A stretch of 9,810 nucleotides of DNA from Rhodoferax sp. Lineage in GTDB: Bacteria; Pseudomonadota; Gammaproteobacteria; Burkholderiales; Burkholderiaceae_C. This document shows, piece by piece, positions 1-7,891 of this stretch. Below the pieces are notes generated by a model. That model searched no databases. It saw only the letters and a program-made list of their open reading frames with translations, and was not told the DNA's origin. Both the position numbers and the translations under genes were made by a program. The stretch spans positions 1 to 9,810 of the forward strand of contig JAQTSL010000122.1 in the NCBI GenBank assembly GCA_028711355.1, written 5' to 3'. Position 1 is the stretch's first letter, and every line of letters begins with the position of its first letter.

Positions 1-202
1 CCGCCGAGACGTACCCAATTGATAGTGGCAGCCTGAAAATCCAGGGAAGCCTGAAGTGAACCAAGTGAGTCGTAAATTGAGTCGTTGGCTTACCATCTCG
101 CAGTAATCTATCCATTGAACTATGGCGAGGGAGGGGCTCGATTGTAAGTGGTGGGGTCGTGTTAAACACGCGGGTTGCGGGCTGGGCACCGGTGCCTGCA
201 GC
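1..202. other. Region downstream of tamB without a confident gene
   Basis: Bases 1-121 are visibly less GC-rich than tamB and show no recognisable gene. On the minus strand an ATG at 115 opens a frame that runs off the left edge (38 codons, MDRLLRDGKPTTQF...). It has no ribosome site and I do not recognise it. Two short palindromes follow the tamB stop, GGCACCGGTGCC (185-196) and CGTGTT-A-AACACG (158-170), neither with a T-run, so no clear terminator. A tRNA-like 19-mer lies at 107-125. Confidence 0.4.
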
Positions 203-3200
203 TCAGTCGTAACGCAGTGTCCAGACCAGATCGAGCGCACTTTGTTCACCGGTGCGGGCGCGCAGCGTGAGGCGCCTGGACAGGTCGTAAAAAATGGTGA
301 AGACCCCCATGGTACCGGCCAGACCACTCTCGTAGGCCACATAAAAATCCTGGGTGAGTCGCTTGCCCAGCGTCACCGTGGCAGTACCGGTGCCCTCGGT
401 ATTGCTGGCAATGCTCAGTTCATCGAGCCCCAGCGCCTGGCTCAGGCTGACGCTGGGGCCGCCAGCGTTGTTGCCAAGCAAGGCCAGTGCCGCCTGCTGC
501 AACAGCGCCGCTTCACCGCCACGCCCGCTGGCCGAACGACCGAGCACCAGCCAGGCCAGTTTTTCGGCCTCGGGTAGCTCGGGTTCGGCGTACAGCCGGA
601 TCACGGGGGACAACACGCTGCCCAACACCTGCACGCCGACGCGTTGCGTGAGCTGGGGGCGGATCGCCAGAATGTCGAGCGCCGGGTTATCCACCGGGCC
701 GACAAAGCGCAGCACACCCTGCTCGATGTCCAGCCGTTGACCGTAAGCCTGGTAGGTACCACGCACGGTGCGCACGGTGCCGGTCAGGGTGGGCGCGGTG
801 TTGCCCTGGGCGCGCAGTTCGACGCTGCCAGCCAGCCGTGTTTCGAGTCCACGGCCACGTACCTGAAAATCTGGGCCGAGGTCCAGTGTGATCTGCACGT
901 TGGGCCTGATCTGCTGTGCCGGCGCTTTGGCCGAGGGTGTGTTGGCTTTGGCCGGAGCCAGACCACGCACCACTACATCGCTGCCCAAGGTGGGCGCAGT
1001 TTCGCTGGGCAGGGTGATCAGCGCCTGGTCGGCGCTGAGCTTGCCGGTCAGGGTGAGCTGTGCGTCTTGCAACTGCGCGGCCAGGCTGCCAGAGACGGTC
1101 AGGCGCCGGTCGGCCCGGTTGCTCAGCCGCAGTGCTTGCGCCTGCGCCGTCAGGTTAACCAACAGCCGCTGGGCCAGCGCGGTGCCGTTATCACCCGCCG
1201 GACGCCACTGCGCGCTACCGGTGATGTTGAGCCGTCCGCCAGCACTGCCGCCAGCGCCCCACAGCGTGAATTGTTCCAGCGACAGTTGCAAGCCGTCGAG
1301 CCGCGCGCGCAGGGTTCCCTGCTGCAAGTCGATACCGTCGGCGACCGAGCGCAACGCCAGATCGTCAGCCCGCAGTGCTCCGCTCCAGTGCGGCTGCGCG
1401 CGCGTGCCGGTCAGGCTGGCGTTGGCGTCCAGTGTGCCACGCATGCGCCAGCCCGGTGGCGCCAGCATCGACCAGGCGTCGATCGGCGGCAGTTGCATTT
1501 GCAGGCTGCCACCCAGTGGAGCGCTGTCGTCCCAGCGCCAGCCTTTGTCGTTTGCCGACAAGTGCGTGCTGAAAGCCGCCAGCGCCCGACCGGCGCGTTC
1601 GCTGTCCCAGCGCAGACTGGCGGACACCGCTTGGCCGTCCAGATTGACTTGCAAGCGGGCTTCGTGCATCAACGCTGGCAACCCGGCCGACGGCTGGCTG
1701 CCGGTGCGCAGATACAGGTCGCCCGCGCTGCGTTCGAGTACACCGCTCAGATGCAGGATGTCACTGCGCTGGGCGTCCCAACTGCCGTCCATCAGCAAGT
1801 CGCTGCGCAAGCCCAGGTCGGCCAGTGGCTTGCCACTGATGACCTCCAGCCACGCCAGCGGCAACCCCTGCACTTGCCCCTGGCTGTGCCAGGTTGCCGC
1901 TGGCGCCCGACCGGTCGCCGCAACTGGGGGTGGGCGGCTCCACTGGGCAGCTTGCCATTGGATGCGGGCCGACCCAGGCAGTGGCGCGTTGATTTGCGCG
2001 CTGCCAGCACTCACGCTAAGGGTTTGGCGCTGGGCGCTATTGATCCAGTCCAGTCGCAGTGGCGCGTTGTCGTTTGGGTCGGCGCTTGTGTCTGCCTTGA
2101 ACGCCCAGTGGCCCGGGTGGACGCCGTCGCGCCCGCGCAAACCAAGCTGGTCCAGGCGGCCTTGCCAGTGGTCAGCGCTCAGCCGTGCGCCTGACCCGTG
2201 GGCTTGCCAGTCCAGATCGCGGGCATCGATCTGCACCGCACCTTGGGTGTCCCACTGCCACGCCGCCAGGGTGCCTGCCAACTTTGTCTGCAAATCGTGC
2301 AACTGCCAACGGGTGGCTGGCCGGGCAGGCGCTGCGCTGGTTTGCATCCAGCCGAGCTGGGCTGCCGTGAGCTGGGCGTCCAGCGTCAGGTCGCGACCCT
2401 GTTGCTGCCAGCCACCGCGCCAACTGGCGCTGAATTCTGCGTTGCCGTCGAGCCGCAGAGCCGACAGTTGCGGCACGGATTGGCGCAGCCACGCGCTGGC
2501 TTTTGCTGCGTCATTGAGCTGCACGCTCAGTGATCCCCGGCCGTCGGCGCGGGCCAGGTGGCCGTCCAGCGTGGCGGTGGCGCCCGGCAGTGCCAGCGTT
2601 AGTTGACCCTGCACGGCGCGCGTGCTGGTGTGGTAGCCAAGCTTGCCTTGCAACTGCGCCGGTGGGGCGTCGATGCGCAGGGTGCTCAGGGTCAAGAGCG
2701 GTGCAGCCCAGACGCCGCTGGCCTGGATGCCTTGCAGCAGTGCTGGGGTGACTGCCTGGGTCTGACCCCGGTCGGCCTTGAGCTGCGCGTCAAAGCCGAT
2801 GTCGTTGCTACCCTGGCGGGCGCTGAGCGTCCCGCTGACGGGTGTGACCGGCAACCGGGTGTCGATGGCGGCCGGGTTGATGCCTTGCAACCGCGCGTCC
2901 ATCTGCCACACCGAGGCTTGCAGTCGGCCGGTCAAACGCACGCTGCCGCCGGCAGCGTTGGCTTGCAGCGATTCAATGGCCCAGCGCCGGTCGCTGTAGT
3001 TGGCGCGCGCCGTCAGGGAGGTCAGTGGCAGGTGTTGCCGGTTGTATGCGCCCGGCTGGGCGTTGCGCAGGTCGATCTGACCGCGCCAGCCAGCGTCCAC
3101 GGGGGCAATGCTGGCTGACCCGCTGAGTTGCGTGTGCGGTGCCTGCGGCCACAGCGCAGCCAGGTCCAGCGCTTGCCAACGGGCGTTGGCTTGCGGTAGG

Positions 3201-4120
3201 TACTGCGACTGCCAGGGTGCGATGCGCGCTGACAGCTCGGCTTGCATCGCGGGTGAAGCGGTTGCGCCGCTGCCGCCCAAGTGTTCAGGCCGCAGGCTGG
3301 CTTGCAGTGCCAGGGTGTCGTCGGCGCTGGCCAGAGGCCCATCGAGCTGGGCGCGTGCAGTTACCGTCAGCGGCTGCTTGCGTTGCGGCAGATTGGTCTG
3401 GACCCGGCCGCTCAGTCGCACACTCAAGGCCATCGGTGCGACCGCCTGCAAGCTGCCATTGAGTTCGTAAGTTCCAGAAGAAATCTGGCCATGGCCCTTG
3501 TCCAAACTGTGCTGATTGTTATCAAAAACATAGTGACCGCTGAGCTGAGAGGCGGTTAAATCGGTAGCACCGGTCAATGTCAGACGGGCTAGCGTGAACG
3601 GGATGTCCAGGGCAATCGGCAACTGCAGGCTGGCTGGGGGTGTCCATGGCGTGTCGGGCTGCGGCGCGCGCTGGTCGTCGATCTGCAACTGCGCAACAGC
3701 CAGGTGGTGCAGCCGCAACCGGCGTTGCAGCAGCGGGCCCAAGGCCCAGCCCAGCGTGACGTCGGTGGCCTCGACGCTCAAGTCACCCTGGCGCCAGCGC
3801 AGCGAGCCAATGTGGCCACCCTCGCGCAGCGAACCTTGCACGTCCTTGGTCTGTAGCGTCTGGCCGGCTGGCAACCAGTGCGCCACCTGGTTGAGCGCAA
3901 ACGCCAAGGATGTGTCGCGAGCGCTGTACAGCCAGCCGACCAACGCCAACGCCAGCAACGCCATGATGGTGGTAGCCAGCAGCCCCAGGCCCAGCCGCAG
4001 CAGCTTTATTAATGTGAAAGACCAGGTTGTCATACCGGGCCACGACCCGGTATCCATGGATTGCGGATCGAGTTCGCAATGACAGCCCTCTTTCATGCTT
4101 CGGGGTGACTTTGCTGCCAT
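203..4120 (-). CDS. tamB: TamB, translocation and assembly module inner-membrane component
   Basis: Large AsmA-like protein of 1305 aa from the first ATG. One N-terminal hydrophobic segment (about residues 38-66) anchors it in the inner membrane. A long beta-rich, Gln/Ala/Leu/Asp-rich repeat region follows, of the kind that forms the periplasm-spanning groove. The C-terminal 350 or so residues fit the TamB/DUF490 domain: GTYQAYGQRLDIEQGVLRF begins near residue 1121, PEAEKLAWLVLGR lies near 1183, and the protein ends TLRYD. Known role of the family: with TamA it links inner and outer membranes for outer-membrane protein or lipid delivery. The first ATG (4120) sits one base after the tamA stop, which suggests translational coupling. 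In-frame ATGs at 4096, 4057 and 4033 are alternatives; the last (MTTWSF) lies at the end of an inserted palindromic element coding residues 13-31. No start has a good Shine-Dalgarno. The long open frames on the opposite strand are shadows of its GC-rich codons. Family call very sure, start uncertain. Confidence 0.93.
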   Translation of the reverse strand: MAAKSPRSMKEGCHCELDPQSMDTGSWPGMTTWSFTLIKLLRLGLGLLATTIMALLALALVGWLYSARDTSLAFALNQVAHWLPAGQTLQTKDVQGSLREGGHIGSLRWRQGDLSVEATDVTLGWALGPLLQRRLRLHHLAVAQLQIDDQRAPQPDTPWTPPASLQLPIALDIPFTLARLTLTGATDLTASQLSGHYVFDNNQHSLDKGHGQISSGTYELNGSLQAVAPMALSVRLSGRVQTNLPQRKQPLTVTARAQLDGPLASADDTLALQASLRPEHLGGSGATASPAMQAELSARIAPWQSQYLPQANARWQALDLAALWPQAPHTQLSGSASIAPVDAGWRGQIDLRNAQPGAYNRQHLPLTSLTARANYSDRRWAIESLQANAAGGSVRLTGRLQASVWQMDARLQGINPAAIDTRLPVTPVSGTLSARQGSNDIGFDAQLKADRGQTQAVTPALLQGIQASGVWAAPLLTLSTLRIDAPPAQLQGKLGYHTSTRAVQGQLTLALPGATATLDGHLARADGRGSLSVQLNDAAKASAWLRQSVPQLSALRLDGNAEFSASWRGGWQQQGRDLTLDAQLTAAQLGWMQTSAAPARPATRWQLHDLQTKLAGTLAAWQWDTQGAVQIDARDLDWQAHGSGARLSADHWQGRLDQLGLRGRDGVHPGHWAFKADTSADPNDNAPLRLDWINSAQRQTLSVSAGSAQINAPLPGSARIQWQAAQWSRPPPVAATGRAPAATWHSQGQVQGLPLAWLEVISGKPLADLGLRSDLLMDGSWDAQRSDILHLSGVLERSAGDLYLRTGSQPSAGLPALMHEARLQVNLDGQAVSASLRWDSERAGRALAAFSTHLSANDKGWRWDDSAPLGGSLQMQLPPIDAWSMLAPPGWRMRGTLDANASLTGTRAQPHWSGALRADDLALRSVADGIDLQQGTLRARLDGLQLSLEQFTLWGAGGSAGGRLNITGSAQWRPAGDNGTALAQRLLVNLTAQAQALRLSNRADRRLTVSGSLAAQLQDAQLTLTGKLSADQALITLPSETAPTLGSDVVVRGLAPAKANTPSAKAPAQQIRPNVQITLDLGPDFQVRGRGLETRLAGSVELRAQGNTAPTLTGTVRTVRGTYQAYGQRLDIEQGVLRFVGPVDNPALDILAIRPQLTQRVGVQVLGSVLSPVIRLYAEPELPEAEKLAWLVLGRSASGRGGEAALLQQAALALLGNNAGGPSVSLSQALGLDELSIASNTEGTGTATVTLGKRLTQDFYVAYESGLAGTMGVFTIFYDLSRRLTLRARTGEQSALDLVWTLRYD
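4028..4084. repeat. 57-bp REP-like palindromic element at the tamA/tamB junction
   Basis: Bounded by TGTCAT (4028-4033) and ATGACA (4079-4084). It holds two hairpins: ATACCGGG/CCCGGTAT (4032-4039, 4046-4053, 6-base loop) and ATTGCG/CGCAAT (4060-4065, 4075-4080). The palindrome CCATGG (4054-4059) separates them. At exactly 57 bp (19 codons) it keeps the tamB frame open and codes the Cys/Asp/Pro-rich CHCELDPQSMDTGSWPGMT. From memory, peptides of this kind recur in spurious ORFs over dispersed intergenic repeats of proteobacteria. No target-site duplication is visible. Copy number in the genome cannot be judged from one window. Confidence 0.7.
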
Positions 4121-4121
4121 G

Positions 4122-5990
4122 TTAGAAGGTGAACCCCAGGTTCAGGTGCAGGCGCAAGCGCTGCACATCGAGGCCATAGGCCAGGTCGATCTGTAGTGGG
4201 CCGACCGGGCTGTTCCAGCGTGCACCCACGCCAACGCCTACTTTGGGTGTCAGGTCTTGTGGCTGGTTGGCCACCGCACCGGCATCGATAAACACGGTGC
4301 TCTCCCACGCGCTCAACGCGCCGCCCAGACGCAGTGGTTGCTGCCATTCGGCACTGGCGGTTGCCAGGTAGCGCCCAGCCGCAACGCTGCCGTCTGCCAG
4401 CGTAACGCCCAGGCTGCGCAGTGGGTAGCCGCGCACACTGTTGTCACCGCCGGCCAGAAACAGTTGGGTGCTGGGCAGCGTAATGTCGTCTGCCGCAAGG
4501 ATTGCCCCGGCGCTGGCCCGCATGGCCAGACGCCCTGCGCCAGCCAGGTTGGCCGCGTTACCGTCTGCAACGGAGCGCGTCCGGCCCGGTGACCAGAAGC
4601 CCTGCCAGCGCATCAGCAGCCGGCCGTAGCTTTGCGGCTGGCTGCCCAGCGTGGCGCCGCCGCCCATTTCTGCGCCCCAGCCCCAACCGCTGGAGGGGAA
4701 GGGCAGGGTGTCGTAATAGCGCACCGCAAAGACGTAATTGGCGGTAATGGACTGGGCGATTTGCGGCGCGCTGCGGTCGCTGTCGGCCGATTCGGCGCGG
4801 TCGTATTGCAGATACAGGTTGCGGTCAATGCGCTGTTGCGTCTGTTTGCGACCGCCGCGTAACTGCACGCTGCTGACATCCAGCGTGCCAAGCCGCTGGT
4901 TTTGCAGCAGGCCAGAGCCAACCCAGCGCCAGTTGTCGGTGTCTGGTGGCGCGGTCAGTTCGGTACCGATGGCGCTGTTGTCACGCTCGAGTTGCACTTG
5001 GCTCACGGCGCGCCAGCCGATGCCGGGTACTTTGTGGTGAGTGTGCTCGACCGATACACGTGGCCCGCTGTCGGTGCTGGCACCCACGCCAATCACCACT
5101 TTTTGCAGCCGCGCCTCACGCAATTTGATTTGCACCGGTGCCGCGTCGGCAGCCCCTGTCGTATCCAGCCAGACAAAGACCGAATTAAAGTAGCCGCTGT
5201 CGGCCAGACGCTGTTGCGCCGCCACCAGCTCGGCTTGGTCGTAGGGCGCACCCGGCATCAGGCGCGCCAACTGCCACACCACGGCCGGGTCGTAGCGCTG
5301 CAGACCGCTGATGTCCAGTGCGCCCAATTGGTAGGCGGGTCCGGAGTCGAGCGTGACGCTCAAGTGCGCTTGGTGCATCGCAGGGTCAATGTCGGCCAGT
5401 GCGGTGCTGATGCGACCGGTCGCGTAGCGCTGTGCGGTCAGTCGCCGCAGCAGGCCTTGTTTGGCACCATCCCAAGCGTTTTGCGTAAAGCGGTCCCCAT
5501 TGCGCAGCGACCATCCAGATTGAAGTTGCGCGCGCAACGCCGCGGCTGCTGGATCATCGGCCAGCGCGCCGATGAAGGTGATTTGCATATCAGCCACGCG
5601 GGTCGGCTCGCCGGGCGCAACGGTGATGCGGATCACGGGCGTAGCTGCGCTGTCAGATGCCGGTTGACGCTCGACCCGGACGTCGGGCGCAAAGTAGCCC
5701 AGCGTGCCAATCAGTTGACGCGCGTCCTGCTCAGCCTGGTGCATCAGGCGGGCGATTTCGTCGGCACTCAGGTCAGTCAGGTTGCGGTAGCGCTGTAGCT
5801 CCAGGTGTTGGGTCAGTAGTGGGCGGATGTCGGCGGGGGCTTGCACGTCCAGCGTGAAAGCGTCGCGGGCCAACGCCACATCCCCGCCCTGCGCATATGG
5901 CGGTGGGGCTACCGGGCCTGACTGCCGTGCGTACCCCTGCGACACCGCTGTGGTCAGCATCAGCGCTGCCAGCCAGTTGCGGGTTGTCAT
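4122..5990 (-). CDS. tamA: TamA, Omp85-family outer membrane protein of the TAM complex
   Basis: 622 aa. The N-terminus MTTRNWLAALMLTTAVSQGYA looks like a signal peptide, so the product is exported. Residues of about 40-285 fit three POTRA modules: the first ends near GTLGYFAPDVRVER, and the third contains GALDISGLQRYDPAVVWQL. The rest is a 16-strand-type Omp85 barrel (Bac_surface_Ag) carrying the family loop-6 motif VRGY at 519-522 and ending in Phe (HLNLGFTF), the expected BAM recognition residue. Length fits TamA (about 570-620). The frame is open 57 codons further upstream, but that lies inside the VWA gene. The ATG at 5990 gives a signal peptide and overlaps the upstream stop as ATGA, so translation is probably coupled and no strong ribosome site is needed. 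It is followed immediately by tamB, its known partner. Alternative: a generic BamA-like paralogue; the adjacent tamB makes TamA by far the best call. Confidence 0.94.
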   Translation of the reverse strand: MTTRNWLAALMLTTAVSQGYARQSGPVAPPPYAQGGDVALARDAFTLDVQAPADIRPLLTQHLELQRYRNLTDLSADEIARLMHQAEQDARQLIGTLGYFAPDVRVERQPASDSAATPVIRITVAPGEPTRVADMQITFIGALADDPAAAALRAQLQSGWSLRNGDRFTQNAWDGAKQGLLRRLTAQRYATGRISTALADIDPAMHQAHLSVTLDSGPAYQLGALDISGLQRYDPAVVWQLARLMPGAPYDQAELVAAQQRLADSGYFNSVFVWLDTTGAADAAPVQIKLREARLQKVVIGVGASTDSGPRVSVEHTHHKVPGIGWRAVSQVQLERDNSAIGTELTAPPDTDNWRWVGSGLLQNQRLGTLDVSSVQLRGGRKQTQQRIDRNLYLQYDRAESADSDRSAPQIAQSITANYVFAVRYYDTLPFPSSGWGWGAEMGGGATLGSQPQSYGRLLMRWQGFWSPGRTRSVADGNAANLAGAGRLAMRASAGAILAADDITLPSTQLFLAGGDNSVRGYPLRSLGVTLADGSVAAGRYLATASAEWQQPLRLGGALSAWESTVFIDAGAVANQPQDLTPKVGVGVGARWNSPVGPLQIDLAYGLDVQRLRLHLNLGFTF

Positions 5991-7201
5991 TTGCTCAGCA
6001 GCCGCATGGCGTCTTCCAGACCACGCAACGTCATCGGGAACATCCGTTGGCTCATCAGTTGCTGCACGATGCTGATGCTTTGGCGATACTGCCACACGCC
6101 AAGTGGTTCGGGGTTGATCCAGGCAAATTTGGGGAAGGCATTGGTCAGGCGCCCCAGCCACTCGGCCCCGGCCTCGGTGTTGCTGTACTCGACACTGCCA
6201 CCGGGCTGCAAAATTTCATACGGGCTCATGGTGGCGTCACCGATAAAAATCAGCTTGTAATCTTTGTTGTACTTGCGGATGAGGTCAAAGGTGGTGAACT
6301 TTTCGGCGTAACGGCGCCGGTTGTTGCGCCAGACGAATTCATAGACGCAATTGTGAAAATAATAAAACTCCAGGTGTTTGAACTCGGCCTTGGCGGCGGA
6401 AAACAGCTCTTCCACGCGGGCGATGTGCTCGTCCATGGTGCCGCCCACATCCATCAGCAGCAACACTTTGACGTTGTTGTGCCGCTCCGGGATCATCTTG
6501 ATGTCGAGGTAGCCGGCGTTGGCGGCGGTGGCGCGGATCGTGTCTGGCAGGTCCAGCTCTTCGACCTGGCCTTCGCGGGCAAACTTGCGCAGGCGGCGCA
6601 GTGCCACCTTGATGTTGCGCGTGCCGAGCTCTTGCGTGTCGTCATAGTCGCGGTAGGCACGCTGCTCCCACACCTTGACCGCACTTTTGTTGCCGCCCTT
6701 GGCGCCGATGCGCACGCCTTGCGGGTTGTAGCCGCTGTTGCCAAACGGGCTGGTGCCACCGGTGCCGATCCATTTAGAGCCGCCCTGGTGGCGCTCCTTT
6801 TGCTCTTCCAGCCGTTTTTTGAGCGTGTCCATCAGCTCGTCCCAGCCCATTTTCTCAATCGCCGCTTTTTCTTCGGGGCTCAAGTTGAGTTCCAGTGTCT
6901 TCTTGAGCCAGTCCAGCGGCACCTCTTGGGTGAAATCGGTGACCAGCTCGACGCCCTTGAAATAGGCGGCAAAAGCGCGGTCGAACTTGTCGTAATGCTT
7001 TTCGTCCTTGACCAGCGTGGCGCGGCTCAAAAAGTAGAAGTCGTCAATTTTGTAGCCGCTGGGCGCGGCGCTGTCATCATCGGACTGGGGTGTCTTGGGC
7101 CCGACCACGCCGAGCTTCAAGGCTTCGAGCAGGGTCAAAAATTCCTTGACCGACACCGGCAATTTGGCGGCGCGCAGGGTGTAAAAAAAGTCAATCAGCA
7201 T
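5987..7201 (-). CDS. CoxE-like VWA-domain protein (MoxR partner)
   Basis: 404 aa, cytoplasmic (no signal or membrane segment). The N-terminal half is charged and helical: MLIDFFYTLRAAKLPVSVKEF, then acidic and Lys/Glu-rich stretches and a Gly-rich linker GGSKWIGTGGTSPFGNSGYN at 140-159. The C-terminal half is a von Willebrand A fold. Its metal site is DVGGT at 251-255 in place of DxSxS, with Thr303/304 (KFTTFD) and GDATMSPYE at 321-329 as the later metal-site loops. This matches the CoxE-like family, which works with MoxR AAA+ ATPases as co-chaperones or metal-insertion factors; the substrate here is unknown. The gene starts 19 bp after vapC with no visible Shine-Dalgarno and overlaps tamA by ATGA, so it is probably cotranscribed with both. 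The C-terminus of a MoxR ATPase lies 2.5 kb upstream on the same strand. Family assignment firm, pathway not. Confidence 0.88.
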   Translation of the reverse strand: MLIDFFYTLRAAKLPVSVKEFLTLLEALKLGVVGPKTPQSDDDSAAPSGYKIDDFYFLSRATLVKDEKHYDKFDRAFAAYFKGVELVTDFTQEVPLDWLKKTLELNLSPEEKAAIEKMGWDELMDTLKKRLEEQKERHQGGSKWIGTGGTSPFGNSGYNPQGVRIGAKGGNKSAVKVWEQRAYRDYDDTQELGTRNIKVALRRLRKFAREGQVEELDLPDTIRATAANAGYLDIKMIPERHNNVKVLLLMDVGGTMDEHIARVEELFSAAKAEFKHLEFYYFHNCVYEFVWRNNRRRYAEKFTTFDLIRKYNKDYKLIFIGDATMSPYEILQPGGSVEYSNTEAGAEWLGRLTNAFPKFAWINPEPLGVWQYRQSISIVQQLMSQRMFPMTLRGLEDAMRLLSK

Positions 7202-7220
7202 GGGGCAGATTCAAAAAAGC

Positions 7221-7634
7221 TCAGAGCCAGTTTTCAACCGCAAGCCCGGGTACGCGCGAGAACTCGCGCACGTTGTCGGTCACCAGCACCAGTTTGTGGT
7301 GCAGGGCTTCAGCGGCTATCCAGGTGTCGTTGGGGCCGATGGGTGTGCCGGCTTGCTCAAGTTTGGCTCGCAGTTGGGCGTATTCAATCGCCACCTGTCG
7401 ATTGACAGCCAGTATCTGGCAGGAGCCAATGATCTGATCCAGTGCAACTCTGCGGTAGGGTGCGCGATCACCCTTCAAATAGCTGGTCTCCATCTCTCCC
7501 AAAACCACCGGCGAGAGAAAAGTCTGGCCTGGCTTTAGCGCGGCAAAGCGCGCTAAAAGCGCCTGGGTTGTGCGCCTTTGAAGATGGCTCCAAATGTTCG
7601 TGTCAATCAAGTAATGGCGCAAACCAAATGGCAT
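7221..7634 (-). CDS. vapC: VapC, PIN-domain ribonuclease toxin
   Basis: 137 aa from ATG. PIN fold with the acidic active-site set in order: Asp11 in HYLIDTNIWSHL, Glu47 in VLGEMETSYL, Asp103 in PIGPNDTWIAAEAL and Asp120 in LVTDNVREF. The tail RVPGLAVENWL is typical of the VapC subgroup paired with AbrB-type VapB. Known role: Mg-dependent RNase, commonly cutting tRNA, held in check by VapB. All catalytic residues are present, so the toxin looks intact. The ATG lies 5 bp after the vapB stop with GGTGA just upstream. A GTG at 7643, overlapping the vapB stop as GTGA, or another at 7646 would add three or four residues. A perfect 9-bp inverted repeat (7534-7557) lies inside the gene. The next gene, the VWA protein, begins 19 bp downstream. 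Confidence 0.92.
   Translation of the reverse strand: MPFGLRHYLIDTNIWSHLQRRTTQALLARFAALKPGQTFLSPVVLGEMETSYLKGDRAPYRRVALDQIIGSCQILAVNRQVAIEYAQLRAKLEQAGTPIGPNDTWIAAEALHHKLVLVTDNVREFSRVPGLAVENWL
7534..7557. repeat. Inverted repeat inside vapC
   Basis: TTTAGCGCG (7534-7542) and CGCGCTAAA (7549-7557) are exact reverse complements around a 6-base loop GCAAAG. It codes for the LLARFAALK stretch of VapC. The hairpin has no U-tract, so it is not an obvious terminator. It may slow or expose vapC mRNA, or be chance in a Leu/Ala-rich helix. Confidence 0.6.
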
Positions 7635-7639
7635 GGCGT

Positions 7640-7870
7640 TCACCACACTTCGACTGGTTCAACTGGGCCTTCGTCGCCCAAGTCAAACGGGGCATCAGGG
7701 ATGATGGGCAGCTTGTCCAGAAACTCTTTCATGGTTTGCGGCGCTTCGCGCAGCACGATCTCGTCGCCCCGGCGCTCGATCGTGACGCGTTTGGACTTGA
7801 TCTGAAACGCTTTGGGAAGGCGCACCGCCTGGCTGTTGCCAGACATGAAAACGGCGGCGGTAGTGGTCAT
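7640..7870 (-). CDS. vapB: VapB, AbrB-type antitoxin
   Basis: 76 aa. The N-terminus VFMSGNSQAVRLPKAFQI (about residues 7-24) is the swapped-hairpin AbrB/MraZ DNA-binding fold of VapB antitoxins. The acidic, Pro-rich C-terminal tail (DAPFDLGDEGPVEPVEVW) is the part expected to wrap and inhibit VapC. Start chosen at the ATG at 7870 because CAGGAG lies 6 bp upstream; the frame is open seven codons further, but those cross the ribosome site. The antitoxin precedes the toxin, as usual, with a 5-bp gap or a GTGA overlap depending on the vapC start. A TATACA-GAT-TGTATA palindrome 22 bp upstream of the start suggests autoregulation by VapB/VapBC (inference). Confidence 0.92.
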   Translation of the reverse strand: MTTTAAVFMSGNSQAVRLPKAFQIKSKRVTIERRGDEIVLREAPQTMKEFLDKLPIIPDAPFDLGDEGPVEPVEVW

Positions 7871-7876
7871 GGCGCG

Positions 7877-7882
7877 CTCCTG
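7877..7882 (-). promoter_or_regulatory. Ribosome binding site of vapB
   Basis: CAGGAG on the minus strand, 6 bp before the ATG at 7870. It is the clearest Shine-Dalgarno in the window. It decides the vapB start against the longer open frame that begins at 7891. Confidence 0.75.
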
Positions 7883-7891
7883 AAATTGCAA

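Noticed and set aside
107..180. A complete tRNA gene on the minus strand
   Set aside because: Only a D-arm-like 19-mer fits. No anticodon stem, T-arm or acceptor pairing follows.
185..196. GGCACCGGTGCC as the tamB terminator
   Set aside because: A perfect palindrome with no loop and no following T-run on the minus strand.
644..2606. Very long plus-strand open frames (up to 572 codons) opposite tamB
   Set aside because: They are antisense shadows of GC-rich tamB codons. Their translations are Arg/Ala/Ser/Pro-rich, with no fold-like pattern and no ribosome site.
4902..5798. 298-codon plus-strand frame opposite tamA
   Set aside because: Shadow of tamA; the minus-strand frame has POTRA and barrel features.
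5991..6161. Longer start for tamA (57 extra codons)
   Set aside because: The extra codons lie inside the VWA gene and would bury the signal peptide. The ATG at 5990 overlaps the VWA stop in the usual coupled way.
5897..7405. 502-codon plus-strand frame across tamA, the VWA gene and vapC
   Set aside because: It is antisense to three well-supported genes and crosses their boundaries. The Val/Leu/Gln-rich composition is what reverse-complement coding gives.
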